From Chryseobacterium lathyri (lineage in GTDB: Bacteria > Bacteroidota > Bacteroidia > Flavobacteriales > Weeksellaceae): 64,000 bases of DNA. Every line of letters starts with the position of its first letter. Within the stretch, counting starts at the first letter, position 1. The notes under the pieces were generated by a model. That model did not search any database, was not told the DNA's origin, and saw nothing but the letters and a program-made list of their open reading frames with translations. Position numbers and translations under genes: made by a program. This document shows, in pieces, positions 16,472 to 25,764 of this stretch. The stretch lies in assembly GCF_030812195.1 (NCBI RefSeq), contig NZ_JAUSSF010000003.1, positions 310,001 to 374,000 of the forward strand, in the 5' to 3' direction.

Positions 16472-17209
16472 ATGAACATTACCAACAACACGATTTTAAT
16501 CACTGGCGGAGGCTCAGGAATCGGCTTAGAAATTGCAAAAACACTGAACAGCTCTAACAAAATTATTATTGCGGGAAGAAATAAAGAAAAGCTTGACACA
16601 GCAGCAAAAGGGCTCGAAAATGTTTTTACTATTCAGGCTGATATTACCAATGAACAAGATGTAAACCGCTTAATTGAGGAAATTAAAGTGAATTTCGGCG
16701 AACTGAATATTCTGATCAACAATGCAGGGCATGCCTATGCTTATACAATTTCTGATACCTCAGACACTTACGGCAAGGCAGTCGCTGAGTTTGAAACCAA
16801 TTATTTTGCGCCCATCCGTCTGACTGAAAAGTTACTGCCTTTACTGAAACAGCAGGAAAACGCCGCAGTTGTCAATGTTTCTTCTATTGTAGCATTTGCT
16901 CCGGGCTCGCATGTTCCTACTTATTCTGATTCTAAAGCGGCTCTTCATTCTTACACCAAAATATTAAGGCATGAGCTGGCAAAAGACACTTCTATTAAAG
17001 TTTTTGAATTGATGCCACCTCTTGTTAATACAGATTTTTCCGCAGAAATCGGGGGCAAGGAGAATGGCATCCCTGCTTCGGAGGTAGCAGACAGCTTTGT
17101 AAATGCTCTTATGCATGATACCTATGAAATCCGTGTAGGAAATACCGAGGTTCTGTACAACAGCTTTTTTGCAGGTTCTGAAGAAGCTTTTAGCATGATG
17201 AACGGATAA
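16472..17209 (+). CDS. Short-chain dehydrogenase/reductase, DltE-like
   Basis: A 245-residue classical SDR. The cofactor motif TGGGSGIG is at residues 11-18, NNAG is at 83-86, the catalytic serine is in NVSS (137/138), and the Tyr-Lys pair is Y151-x3-K155 in PTYSDSKAAL. The R in AGRNKEK after the second strand suggests NADPH use. The later LMPPLVNTDFSAE segment is typical of the DltE-like subgroup, whose substrates are mostly unknown. It lies directly downstream of a TetR gene with a shared palindrome between them, so it is probably that repressor's target and induced by the small molecule the repressor binds. A strong terminator follows. Confidence 0.88.
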   Translation: MNITNNTILITGGGSGIGLEIAKTLNSSNKIIIAGRNKEKLDTAAKGLENVFTIQADITNEQDVNRLIEEIKVNFGELNILINNAGHAYAYTISDTSDTYGKAVAEFETNYFAPIRLTEKLLPLLKQQENAAVVNVSSIVAFAPGSHVPTYSDSKAALHSYTKILRHELAKDTSIKVFELMPPLVNTDFSAEIGGKENGIPASEVADSFVNALMHDTYEIRVGNTEVLYNSFFAGSEEAFSMMNG

Positions 17210-17232
17210 TTTTTTTTACATACCGGTTGTTC

Positions 17233-17270
17233 GCTGCGGGAGAAGATCCTTTCTTCTCCCGCAGTTTTGC
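17233..17270 (+). terminator. Terminator of the TetR-SDR unit
   Basis: A very stable 13-bp stem CTGCGGGAGAAGA/TCTTCTCCCGCAG with a 5-base loop and a TTTTG tail, 24 bases past the SDR stop. Confidence 0.85.
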
Positions 17271-17530
17271 TGCTATCCATTCTACATTTTTTTATTTAAA
17301 TTTTAAAAATATCATTTTATTGCAGATGAGCTGAATGTGCCCCAAGTTATTAACCGGTTTGCTAAAATTCTTACTGAACAGAATATCCGACCAACACCCA
17401 ATGCTAAATAACGAAAAATAAACACCATTAATTAATCAATAATTAAAAATAAAAGTATTTTTATCACTAAAAAATGAAATATAATTTATTTTTTATATAT
17501 TTATAGTAAACTAAATTAATATTAATTACT
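17271..17530. other. AT-rich intergenic stretch with a possible gene remnant
   Basis: The frame 17307-17411 reads 34 codons without a start codon, including IADELNVPQVINRFAKIL, a soluble helical pattern reminiscent of a helix-turn-helix, then NIRPTPNAK and stop. It has normal flavobacterial codon use inside otherwise very AT-rich DNA, so it may be the tail of a decayed gene. The 110 bases before the next gene are nearly pure A/T and probably hold its promoter. Confidence 0.3.
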
Positions 17531-17899
17531 ATGAAAAAAACATTTTTGTTTGCTATTGCGTGTACCTTTTTCTTGACATCATGCAATAATGAAAGCATTC
17601 CAACTGTGGCCCAGGAATCTCTGAAAACAGATGCTGTTCAGAATTTCAAGCGTGCCATTACAACCATGAATACCTCTAAAGATCTTCCCATGAGCGAAGA
17701 AAAGCAGAATTCTGAATATCAATTTCCTCAATTAAGTGAGAAAAGAAAGGATATCCTGCTTCCCGCCGCAAAATCTCTTATAAAATCTACGGGAATAAAG
17801 GATGAGCAAATTGAAAAAACCACCCATGGTGATAAGACCAAAATCATATTATGGGCTATGGAAATTTTCCATGATAATTACACGAATTCTTCTTTATAA
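17531..17899 (+). CDS. Small hypothetical lipoprotein
   Basis: A 122-residue protein with a lipobox FFLTSC (cysteine 18) followed by NNESIP. The mature part of about 104 residues is polar and mostly helical (DAVQNFKRAITTMNTS; SEKRKDILLPAAKSLIKSTG). No family is recognised. A run of more than 100 bases of A/T precedes it. The next gene, 26 bases downstream, encodes another small exported protein, so the two are likely co-expressed and may act together at the cell surface. They could equally be unrelated. Confidence 0.7.
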   Translation: MKKTFLFAIACTFFLTSCNNESIPTVAQESLKTDAVQNFKRAITTMNTSKDLPMSEEKQNSEYQFPQLSEKRKDILLPAAKSLIKSTGIKDEQIEKTTHGDKTKIILWAMEIFHDNYTNSSL

Positions 17900-17925
17900 C
17901 CTTAAGCTTTAATTACCCAATCAAT

Positions 17926-18438
17926 ATGAAAAATATTTCATTATTCCTTTTACTATTAATTGGAACTTTCGCATATGCTCAGACAGGAAGCATGACTATT
18001 TATAATTTCTCTACCCAGAGTGTCAGCTACAATCTGATAGGCACCAATGACAACAGCTATCCCATAGACTGCCAGCCTATTGTGGAAGGCAATTCTGCAA
18101 CATCATTAGCTCCGGCATCCACAGTGGTTTACTCACAATATAATACCAGCCATCTGGTAACCCCTGCCATCAATCAGTGGGCCGTAATTTCAGAGGCAAT
18201 AGGAATTCCCAGCCAGATCTATAATATATCTGCAGGAGTTACTGTTCCACCTGTGATCGCTACCCCTACTTCCTGGCAATCAGTACGTCTTAATTTTTCA
18301 AATGGTGAAATGATACATCTCGCAAGAGACTGTGGCTATGTTGACAGCCATCATGGAGTTTTTAGCGGCTCGACAGCAAGCGGTATTACTGCAACATGGA
18401 ACTATTTAGGAAATAACGTGGTTGTATTCATTAATTAA
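17926..18438 (+). CDS. Small secreted beta-rich hypothetical protein
   Basis: A 170-residue protein with a clean signal peptide (MKNISLFLLLLIGTFAYAQ, cut after about residue 18). The mature part starts with TGSMTIYNFSTQSVSYNLIG and is rich in Ser, Thr, Asn and Val with alternating hydrophobics, pointing to a beta sandwich. Two cysteines (in PIDCQPI and ARDCGYVD) could pair in the periplasm. There is no T9SS tail and no membrane anchor, so it is periplasmic or released. I do not recognise a family. It follows the small lipoprotein by 26 bases and is followed by a good terminator. Confidence 0.7.
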   Translation: MKNISLFLLLLIGTFAYAQTGSMTIYNFSTQSVSYNLIGTNDNSYPIDCQPIVEGNSATSLAPASTVVYSQYNTSHLVTPAINQWAVISEAIGIPSQIYNISAGVTVPPVIATPTSWQSVRLNFSNGEMIHLARDCGYVDSHHGVFSGSTASGITATWNYLGNNVVVFIN

Positions 18439-18466
18439 TACAAATCATAACAGATATAATATCACA

Positions 18467-18495
18467 GCAGGTTCAACTATTGAGCCTGCTTTTTT
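18467..18495 (+). terminator. Terminator after the small secreted protein
   Basis: GCAGGTTCAA/TTGAGCCTGC, a 10-bp stem with one T-G pair, then six T residues; it lies 29 bases past the stop. Confidence 0.8.
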
Positions 18496-18555
18496 ATAGG
18501 TTAAAGGTAATTTGATCTAAAGTAATAAATATTATGGTTCAGCTGTTATTATTAT

Positions 18556-19479
18556 ATGAAAGCCATCCAATTATTTATATTTATCTTCATATCCTTGATT
18601 ACTGTCACAGCTCAGAACCATGATCCTGATAATTTCTTTGAGACGTCAGATCACGTCAAGATCAAATACAAAATTTCAGGAAAAGGAGAAGCCTGTATTT
18701 ATGTTCCGGGAGGTCCGGGACAGGGATATTCGTCATTTGAGCTTTTAGGAGGAAGTGCTCTGGAAAAAAATATGAAAATGATTTATATGGATCAGCGAGG
18801 ATCCGGTGAATCGGAAAAATCGGAAAATTATCATCTGGATGCAATGGTTCAGGATATTGAAGAGCTGAGACAACATTTAAAGATGGATGAAGTTTTTCTG
18901 CTCGCCCATTCTTTCGGAGGAATTATTGCTGTGAATTATGCTAAAAAGTATCCTCAGCATACAAAAGGGCTTATTCTGTCCAATATTACCCTCCATTTCC
19001 TGAATAATGAATCCGTGAAAGAACAGATCGAATATGGAAACAGTCTTCTCAAGAAACCCAATAAAGCTGTTCCTGAAGATAGTCTTTCCGCAGAACTTTC
19101 AAAAATAAGTGCGGCATTACGAAAGAAAAGAATCGGATATAAATTTCTCACCGAGGATATTGAAACTATTAGGCAGATGGACAAAATAGATTCCCTTCAT
19201 CCAAGGATCATAGATTTTGGTATGGCTGTGATCTCAAAACCTAAAGACTTCCCGGAATATTATATCGATCATGCGCCGATCACAAAAGACATTCAGGTTC
19301 CGACATTAATTATTACCGGAAAAAAAGATAAAGCCGTAGGAACACAGCATTACAAAACCTTTCAGTTTCCGAATCAGAAAGTAGTTTCTATTAACGGAGG
19401 ACATCTTTTGTATTATGAAAAGAACAGGGAATTTGCGGAGACAGTATGGGGGTTTGTGAATAAACACCAATGGAAGTGA
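18556..19479 (+). CDS. Exported alpha/beta hydrolase, proline iminopeptidase-like (S33)
   Basis: A 307-residue protein with a signal peptide (about 1-19, ending TVTAQ). The oxyanion segment GGPGQG (about 52-57), the MDQRGSGES motif (about 78-86) and the nucleophile elbow AHSFGG (about 118-123, serine in the middle) are those of the S33 prolyl aminopeptidase-like family. The acid and histidine are likely D in [10 protein letters not shown] and H in [10 protein letters not shown] near the end. The S33 motifs suggest aminopeptidase or related hydrolase activity in the periplasm, but esterases share them. It appears to be a single-gene unit. Confidence 0.8.
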   Translation: MKAIQLFIFIFISLITVTAQNHDPDNFFETSDHVKIKYKISGKGEACIYVPGGPGQGYSSFELLGGSALEKNMKMIYMDQRGSGESEKSENYHLDAMVQDIEELRQHLKMDEVFLLAHSFGGIIAVNYAKKYPQHTKGLILSNITLHFLNNESVKEQIEYGNSLLKKPNKAVPEDSLSAELSKISAALRKKRIGYKFLTEDIETIRQMDKIDSLHPRIIDFGMAVISKPKDFPEYYIDHAPITKDIQVPTLIITGKKDKAVGTQHYKTFQFPNQKVVSINGGHLLYYEKNREFAETVWGFVNKHQWK

Positions 19480-19516
19480 TAACTTTTATTAAATTTGCTC
19501 ACGTTTAAATACCCCA

Positions 19517-20056
19517 ATGAGTACCAATAGAAATATCCTAGAAAAAATGTCAGATCAGGAGCTCGAACAATACATAAATCCTGAAAGTCGCTTTACTCCG
19601 GAAGCCGTTAAATACGCATCAGAAATTCTCCAGTCAAGGGGAAGAATATTCAGCGCTGAAGAGGAAGAACGGATTAGCGCCTCCATCTCATCAATACAAA
19701 ATCACAAAGAAGCAATCATACACCCCAACCATACCAAAGCTGCGAATCTAATGTATTTGTCAGGAGCCCTAGGTATTGGAAATATGATCTGGATTTATGA
19801 ATCTTTAAATTCACCATCCTCTATCACCGGTGCTATAGCCACTTTAGCCTTTATCTTCGGAATGGGATATCTGGCAAGCAAGGGAACTGATTGGATCAAA
19901 TACGTTCTACTAATCATCTTTCTAATTGGATTGATTGGAATTCAGTCCATTTATTTAAACTTATTATCTGATCCTGTATTAGGAATATTAAGCATTGCAC
20001 AGACCATTCTTCAGATCTGGACAATTATAGTACTCTTTCAAGTTCCTAAATCATAG
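19517..20056 (+). CDS. Hypothetical membrane protein
   Basis: A 179-residue protein. The first 75 residues are soluble, helical and charged (ILEKMSDQELEQYINPESR; AVKYASEILQSRGR), a pattern seen in small flavobacterial membrane proteins. From about residue 78 there are four hydrophobic segments (about 78-93, 100-115, 122-145 and 155-175), so the protein is anchored in the inner membrane with the N-terminal part probably in the cytoplasm. No enzymatic motif is visible. It follows the alpha/beta hydrolase by 37 bases and may share its message. Confidence 0.65.
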   Translation: MSTNRNILEKMSDQELEQYINPESRFTPEAVKYASEILQSRGRIFSAEEEERISASISSIQNHKEAIIHPNHTKAANLMYLSGALGIGNMIWIYESLNSPSSITGAIATLAFIFGMGYLASKGTDWIKYVLLIIFLIGLIGIQSIYLNLLSDPVLGILSIAQTILQIWTIIVLFQVPKS

Positions 20057-20159
20057 AAAGTATAGTCTAAAATATTAACAATGAATCTGAAAAATGAATT
20101 TTCAGGAGACACTTATATAAGCCTATCTAATCATTCAGACTGTTTTGAAAAAGCTAAAA

Positions 20160-20182
20160 AACCGCGCCCTCCAGGCGCGGTT
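20160..20182 (-). terminator. Terminator of mdh
   Basis: On the minus strand, AACCGCGCC/GGCGCGGTT with a 5-base loop followed by TTTTTTAG, 24 bases past the mdh stop. Confidence 0.85.
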
Positions 20183-20205
20183 TCAATATATAAAGCTTAA
20201 ATTAA

Positions 20206-21132
20206 TTAAAACTTAAGATCGCCGTTCACTTCTCTCACAGCATTGGCTGCTTCAGCAAACTTTAACTGCTCATCTGCAGTAAGTGTTACGTTGACAATCT
20301 TTTCCACACCGTTTGCTCCAATAATAGCAGGAACACCTAGGCAGATATCATTTTGTCCGTATTCACCTTCAAGCATTAAAGAACAAGGGATCATTTTTTT
20401 CTGGTCGCAAGCGATCGCCTGAACCATTACAGAAACAGCTGCACCCGGCGCATACCAAGCTGAAGTTCCTAATAATTTAGTCAATGTAGCTCCTCCTACT
20501 TTTGTTTCTTCAATTACATATTTCTGTTTCTCGTCATCTAAGAATTCAGTTACAGGAACACCGTTTCTTGTAGCTTTGCTTAATAATGGAAGCATTCCTG
20601 TGTCACTGTGTGCAGCGATTACCATACCGTCTACGTCAGAGATAGGGCTTTCCAATGCTTCAGCCAACCTGTATTTGAACCTTGCAGAATCCAATGCACC
20701 ACCCATTCCGATGATCTTGTGCTTAGGAAGACCTGAAGTTTTGTGTACCAGATAAGCCATAGTATCCATCGGGTTAGAAACTACGATGATAATAACTTCC
20801 GGAGAATTTTTCACTAAGTTTTCAGTAACTTCTTTCACAATACCAGCGTTGATACCGATCAGTTCCTCTCTTGTCATTCCAGGTTTTCTTGGAATACCTG
20901 AAGTGATTACTGCTACATGAGAGCCTGCAGTTTTGCTGTAATCTCCTGTTGTTCCGGTAATTTTTGTATCGAATCCGTTAAGCGATGCAGTCTGCATCAA
21001 ATCCATTGCTTTACCTTCAGCAAATCCTTCTTTAATGTCTACTAAAACTACTTCTGAACAGAAGTTTTTCATTGCGATGTATTCTGCACAGCTTGCGCCT
21101 ACAGCACCTGCACCTACTACAGTTACTTTCAT
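20206..21132 (-). CDS. mdh: Malate dehydrogenase
   Basis: A 308-residue, lactate-dehydrogenase-like malate dehydrogenase that interconverts malate and oxaloacetate with NAD in the TCA cycle. The N-terminal Rossmann motif is GAGAVGASCAEYIA (residues 7-20), and the residue after the second strand is Asp (VLVDI), which selects NAD. The substrate arginines are in IPRKPGMTREEL (about 79-90), NPMD is near 116, and the catalytic histidine is in IAAHSDTGMLPL (about 174). The IPRKPGM loop is the malate-specific form. It has its own terminator; 116 bases separate it from the heme oxygenase gene, so it is likely a separate unit. Confidence 0.93.
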   Translation of the reverse strand: MKVTVVGAGAVGASCAEYIAMKNFCSEVVLVDIKEGFAEGKAMDLMQTASLNGFDTKITGTTGDYSKTAGSHVAVITSGIPRKPGMTREELIGINAGIVKEVTENLVKNSPEVIIIVVSNPMDTMAYLVHKTSGLPKHKIIGMGGALDSARFKYRLAEALESPISDVDGMVIAAHSDTGMLPLLSKATRNGVPVTEFLDDEKQKYVIEETKVGGATLTKLLGTSAWYAPGAAVSVMVQAIACDQKKMIPCSLMLEGEYGQNDICLGVPAIIGANGVEKIVNVTLTADEQLKFAEAANAVREVNGDLKF

Positions 21133-21248
21133 ATTGTATACTTTTTTTAAATTATTTTTTAGTTTAGTCTAAAAATTGAAACGCCCAAATTTAACAATTC
21201 CTGAAAATGTGGGCAATTTTTCAGAAATTTAATTAAGCTTCGTTGAAA

Positions 21249-21800
21249 TTAATTGACGTTCAGTAAAAACGTATATAGTTTTTTTGCTCCCGACAGAACC
21301 TCATTGTAATTTTCCTCGGTAACTTCAGTATCTAAAACCTCTTTGAAGCTCTTCCACATGGATCCCGTATTTTCCTGGTAGCATCCAAAGAAATTGAAGG
21401 TCACATGATCAAAACCTTCCGTTTTAGAAAGCTGTTTGGCAATTACATTTCCACCTAAAGTAGAACCTTCGATCACGTACATTGCTCCCAAAGCTTCGTG
21501 TTCGCTGTTAAACTCAAGGCTGTGGGAAGCATCCTGATTTTCCAGAGAAAGGCTTTCAAGATCCTTTTCAATAAGGGAAAGCTTTCTTCTGCTGTTGAGC
21601 TGAAGCTTTTCTGAATACTTACCAGAAAGACTTCTGAATATTTTATCTTCGCTGTGAAGAAGCATCAGATAATTTGTATTGATAATCTTTTTGTAATCTT
21701 CTAATGTGAAGGTCTTATTAAAAATTTTTTCAGAATTGAAAAGTTTTTCCGCAGCATCGTGATATTCCGCTGTATTTTGCTTAAGATATTCTGATACCAT
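21249..21800 (-). CDS. Biliverdin-forming heme oxygenase-like protein
   Basis: A 183-residue, all-helical protein. The proximal heme ligand is probably H14 in NTAEYHDAAEKLF, and the distal helix with the glycine pair is MYVIEGSTLGGNVIAKQL (about 107-124). It has the size of bacterial heme oxygenases that open heme to biliverdin with O2 and electrons. Direct support comes from context: it lies 27 bases downstream of a bacteriophytochrome gene on the same strand, and bacteriophytochromes bind biliverdin as chromophore. Together they form a light-sensing unit that makes its own pigment. The sequence is divergent enough that activity should be called likely, not certain. Confidence 0.8.
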   Translation of the reverse strand: MVSEYLKQNTAEYHDAAEKLFNSEKIFNKTFTLEDYKKIINTNYLMLLHSEDKIFRSLSGKYSEKLQLNSRRKLSLIEKDLESLSLENQDASHSLEFNSEHEALGAMYVIEGSTLGGNVIAKQLSKTEGFDHVTFNFFGCYQENTGSMWKSFKEVLDTEVTEENYNEVLSGAKKLYTFLLNVN

Positions 21801-21827
21801 AAAATAGGGGTTTAAAGTTTCCCAAAT

Positions 21828-24017
21828 TTACGGTTTTTTGAACGTTAAAATAAAACATGTCCCCTCTTTATTGCTCTCATAATCCACATTTCCTCCAAGT
21901 CGTTTCATAATCCTGTGCACAATAGACAGCCCGACTCCATTTCCTTTGAATGTTTTAGCGTTATCCATCCTGTTGAATATTTTGAACATTTTATGCTTTT
22001 CCTGCTCAGGAATTCCAATACCGTTATCTGAGATCCTGTATACAACAATATTACTTTCTTCGTTTCCCTGGATTTCCACTTTAGGTTCTTCCTGATGAGA
22101 TGAATATTTTACAGCATTATTGATGATATTTAAAAATACCTGATGAAGCATTGTTTTATCCGCAAGTACATCAGGACAATCCTTAATAGTGATTATGCTT
22201 TTCGGACTATCAAAAGTGATCTTTGCATTTTCCGATATCTTCTGGATCATGTTCAAAGGCTGCTGGCGTTCCAGCTCTATCTCGCTGTGCTTCGCACGGC
22301 TGAGCTGCAGTACATCATGCATCATTTCGGCCATATTGTCGATTTCTTCAACAATAGAATTCAGCTTATTTTTATTTTTTTCTGTTTTTTCAAAATTAGA
22401 AAGCAGCATCTGTGCATTGAGCTTCATTACGGTCAAAGGAGTTCCCAGGTCATGAGAAATCGTGTAAGAGAAACTGTCAAGCTCTTCATTCACCTTTCTA
22501 AGCTCATTATTCAGTGCTTTGATCGCATTGTACTGTTTGTGTGAGGTCTCCAGGATCACATCGCGAACAGCCTGTACCGAAATGATATCTCTGGAATTCC
22601 ATCTCTTTGAGTTCCCTTTGATATTTTCTGTAAAAATCTGAAAAGAGGTCCTTGGTGAAACAATCTGTATTTCCTTACCGCCCTGCAATAATACTTCTAT
22701 TTTCTTCTCGGGATTTCCGGCCCAGTCGATATGTTCATCAAACTCTTTGCGGAACCAGATCAACATTTCCTTTTTGCTCCTCTCAATAAAATAAATAATG
22801 ATTCCGGCTGCATTTCCATCCAATTCCAGCTCCTCTCCATAATCTTTAAGAAAGCTTCTGCTCACAAAAATACTTTCAGCAGTATTCTCAAGAGCCCAAT
22901 GGGCAATGGTATCAATAATTCTATTTTCAGGAACCACTCCAACAGTAACTGTATTCCCTTCTGAAATAATAGCTAAACCGTCTGCCTCAGGCAGCTTTCT
23001 GATCTTTCCTTTATTATCTGCGAGAGAATCAAAAAGATTGTTATGCTTTAAAAATTCTGCTTTCAACTGTGACGATTTTTCGTTCAGCTCCAGTCGGTAT
23101 TTCAGTTCATTTTTAGATTTAAATGAAGAATAGGCATTGGAAGCAAGAGCTGTAAAAATCCCAGCCTGCACCCTGTCTTCAAGATCAATATGCTTGGCCT
23201 CCGAGTTCTGGCAGGTAACCAGACCCCAAAGATGATCCTCAATAATAATAGACACACTGAAACTGGAAGAAGCTCCGGAATTTTTAATGTACTGCCCATG
23301 AATAGGCGACATTCCTCTTGAAGCCACAAAAGTAAGATCAATATTTTCATTCGTCCGGCTTATCAGCGGAACCGTTTCAGCATATACATTACTGAATATC
23401 CTTTTTCTTTTCTTTAAATAAAGCTCTCTGGCCTGTCTTGGAATATCAGATTCAGGGTAATAAAGCCCCAGATAGCTCTCCATATTATCATTCCTTCTTT
23501 CTGCAATCACTTTTCCTGAGCCGTCCATCATAAATTTATAAACCATCATCCGGTCATAATTCACAATTTTAGAAAGCGTACTTAGCAACTGTTCCCACAG
23601 ATCCTTTTCATTATCTATAACATAAAAATTATCATATTTATTGGAAATACGCTTATTGGGATTTTCCAGCACAGCTTCAAATTCAAGAAAAATGTGTTGG
23701 CCGCTTCTGAAAATGGAAAAATGATATTCTTTTCCGCCAATGAATACTTTATCAAAATGGGTTTCATTTTCTCTTTTTATAAAGTCATGCATGGAAGTAT
23801 AAAGATCAGAATCAATAACGGTTCGGAAGATTTCGGGAAAATCAACAAGATTTCTTTCAAAAAGCTGTTCCGCATTTCCGATTCTGAATATATCCGTTAT
23901 ATTCTGGCTGAAAAAAGTAATGGATTGAGATTCTGCATCAATGCCAATCAGGTATCCAAAACTTTGTATATACCCAGGAATATGGATAGGTTCCTCATGA
24001 CACTCTACAAAATTCAT
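21828..24017 (-). CDS. Bacteriophytochrome sensor histidine kinase
   Basis: A 729-residue red/far-red photoreceptor kinase. Order: PAS (about 5-100), GAF (about 130-300), PHY (about 310-490), HisKA and HATPase (about 505-729). The chromophore cysteine is C6 in VECHEEPIHIPGYIQSFG, so the N-terminal arm is very short; a stop codon 15 codons upstream with no ATG between confirms the start. The GAF motif is YPESDIP rather than the usual PASDIP. The PHY tongue holds PRTSF. The phospho-accepting histidine is in SYTISHDLGTPL (about residue 522), with N box NIINNAVKYS, DNGIGIP and GNGVGLSI. No response regulator is adjacent. The heme oxygenase downstream should supply biliverdin. Confidence 0.93.
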   Translation of the reverse strand: MNFVECHEEPIHIPGYIQSFGYLIGIDAESQSITFFSQNITDIFRIGNAEQLFERNLVDFPEIFRTVIDSDLYTSMHDFIKRENETHFDKVFIGGKEYHFSIFRSGQHIFLEFEAVLENPNKRISNKYDNFYVIDNEKDLWEQLLSTLSKIVNYDRMMVYKFMMDGSGKVIAERRNDNMESYLGLYYPESDIPRQARELYLKKRKRIFSNVYAETVPLISRTNENIDLTFVASRGMSPIHGQYIKNSGASSSFSVSIIIEDHLWGLVTCQNSEAKHIDLEDRVQAGIFTALASNAYSSFKSKNELKYRLELNEKSSQLKAEFLKHNNLFDSLADNKGKIRKLPEADGLAIISEGNTVTVGVVPENRIIDTIAHWALENTAESIFVSRSFLKDYGEELELDGNAAGIIIYFIERSKKEMLIWFRKEFDEHIDWAGNPEKKIEVLLQGGKEIQIVSPRTSFQIFTENIKGNSKRWNSRDIISVQAVRDVILETSHKQYNAIKALNNELRKVNEELDSFSYTISHDLGTPLTVMKLNAQMLLSNFEKTEKNKNKLNSIVEEIDNMAEMMHDVLQLSRAKHSEIELERQQPLNMIQKISENAKITFDSPKSIITIKDCPDVLADKTMLHQVFLNIINNAVKYSSHQEEPKVEIQGNEESNIVVYRISDNGIGIPEQEKHKMFKIFNRMDNAKTFKGNGVGLSIVHRIMKRLGGNVDYESNKEGTCFILTFKKP

Positions 24018-24582
24018 ATATTTTTTTGATCTATCAAATATAACGATTTTTTTAACGGCATATTACTTTGTGGTATTAAATAGCAAAAGCATTGAAAGCA
24101 TTACTATTCCTGCAATCAACAGGCTTAATTGATCTGATTTTCAGCTCAATTACTGTTCTTTTTTCAATATCGATTAAAAGACTCAATTTATAATATACTA
24201 AAAATTTTGCAGTAAATCAAGTTTAATTTTCTGATCATGATTCATTGCATGATTTCAGATTAGCATCTTAAATAATTATGTTAATTAAGCAAAATTTATT
24301 AAATTTATATCACCAAATAATGAATACGATTATAAAATATTAAATTTTTACATTATTTTCAATAGAATATTCATTTTAATTCAAATAACACGACTATGAA
24401 AAAGTTCCCTTTAATTATCCTCACCCCTCGCTGCCTATTAGGAGTCGAAATCAATGATGAGACTAGTATACGAAAAGCATATAAAGATCCCGAAAATACT
24501 ATGATCACTACTTATTCATAATTTGGAGCAAGTACCTTTCAGATTCCCGGGATTTAAATAATAATCATTAAACACAAGTACT
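24018..24582. other. 565-base divergent intergenic region with one tiny reading frame
   Basis: The region is AT-rich and separates the phytochrome operon (minus) from the porin operon (plus), so it should hold both promoters, though no clear TAnnTTTG with a partner box was found. ATG 24396 to TAA 24521 encodes 41 residues (MKKFPLIILTPRCLLGVEIN then a polar tail). It starts like a lipoprotein or signal peptide but the pattern breaks off; it may be a leader peptide, a remnant, or chance. Confidence 0.35.
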
Positions 24583-25743
24583 ATGACCTTTTTTTCGCAA
24601 AAAAAGAGAAGCCTGCTATTATTCGCTTTGCTGGCAGCCTTTTCAGCTAATGCACAGATCCAGGACTCACTCCGCCCCGATAAACAGGAAGAAGATCATG
24701 TGAAATATCCTGTACTTCAGATTAAGGGACTTTTTCAGGCACGTTACCTCGTAGGTATGACCGAAGATGTTGATGTGAACGGCCTGCATCATGCGGACGG
24801 ATCAGGAACCAGCAATAATTTTATGCTCAAGTATATGAGGGTTCAGGTACGTGCACAAATCAGCAAAAGAACAGAAGTCGTGGCACTCGCCAATTTTGCT
24901 GATTTTAAAAACGACCCCAAAAGCAGGGTCCTGGAAAATGCTTATCTGAAATATACTTTCAACCCTAAATTAGCCTTTACTGTCGGACAGTTCCGGCCCT
25001 GGTTCGGAATTGAGGAGACGTATCCTATTGACATCATCAAGTCTCTGGATTGGTCTAATCAGTATACAGAATTCGGAAAACTCGGCTGGACAAGTTTCCA
25101 GATCGGACTTTCAGCAACTGGGCAGCTTCAACTGGGCCCAATCCCTTTCCAGTATGCTGTATCAGTCGTCAATGGGAACGGAAAGAATCAAATCAATGAC
25201 AATGATAATGGAAAGCAATATTCTACGAGATTGGTTTTCGGTCTGTCTAAAAAATACAATTTTAATGTCGGGCTGAATGGTGGAATCGGTGAAGTTTCGA
25301 GCAAAAAAGTATATGCAGTAGGTATTGACCTAAGCTCATTGATCCGATTTGATCCGAAATGGAGCCTTGATATGCAGCTGGAAGCCAAACAGGCAACCAA
25401 TCATGTCCTTTACAATACCATCGATCCGGAACTCAGAGCCTCCAATCCTGATCAGTATCTGATCCGCGGAGCCTATTTCCTCCCGAATCTGAGATACGAG
25501 ATCAATCATAAAAACCTCAGTGCCTTCGAGCTGTCATGCCGATATGAATATCTGGATACCAATTTCAGACTGAGCTCCAATCCAAGACAGACCATAACTC
25601 CTATGTTCGGACTGGAATTCCTGAAAAACTACGGTGCAAGGATCCAGCTGGGCGTACAGTTCGACCGTTACAAACATCAGGTAGAAAATACATCACAATA
25701 TAATAACAATCTGTTTATAGTTCAGGTACAAAGTAGATTTTAA
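24583..25743 (+). CDS. Outer-membrane porin, OprO/OprP-like
   Basis: A 386-residue protein with a signal peptide (about 1-24, ending FSANAQ). The rest is a beta barrel: alternating strands with GQFRPWFGIEETYPIDI (about 133-149), turns rich in Asp, Asn and Gly, and a last strand that ends in aromatic F (NNLFIVQVQSRF), the signal for outer-membrane assembly. It matches the phosphate-selective porin O/P family, which in Bacteroidota often carries other anions. It is the first gene of a run with an anion transporter and succinate dehydrogenase, 21 bases before the transporter, so C4-dicarboxylates are the natural guess for what it passes. Confidence 0.83.
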   Translation: MTFFSQKKRSLLLFALLAAFSANAQIQDSLRPDKQEEDHVKYPVLQIKGLFQARYLVGMTEDVDVNGLHHADGSGTSNNFMLKYMRVQVRAQISKRTEVVALANFADFKNDPKSRVLENAYLKYTFNPKLAFTVGQFRPWFGIEETYPIDIIKSLDWSNQYTEFGKLGWTSFQIGLSATGQLQLGPIPFQYAVSVVNGNGKNQINDNDNGKQYSTRLVFGLSKKYNFNVGLNGGIGEVSSKKVYAVGIDLSSLIRFDPKWSLDMQLEAKQATNHVLYNTIDPELRASNPDQYLIRGAYFLPNLRYEINHKNLSAFELSCRYEYLDTNFRLSSNPRQTITPMFGLEFLKNYGARIQLGVQFDRYKHQVENTSQYNNNLFIVQVQSRF

Positions 25744-25764
25744 CCGCTTAAATATTTATAGATC

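Noticed and set aside
22143..22544. A 133-residue plus-strand frame
   Set aside because: It lies wholly inside the kinase domain of the bacteriophytochrome and shows no family motif.
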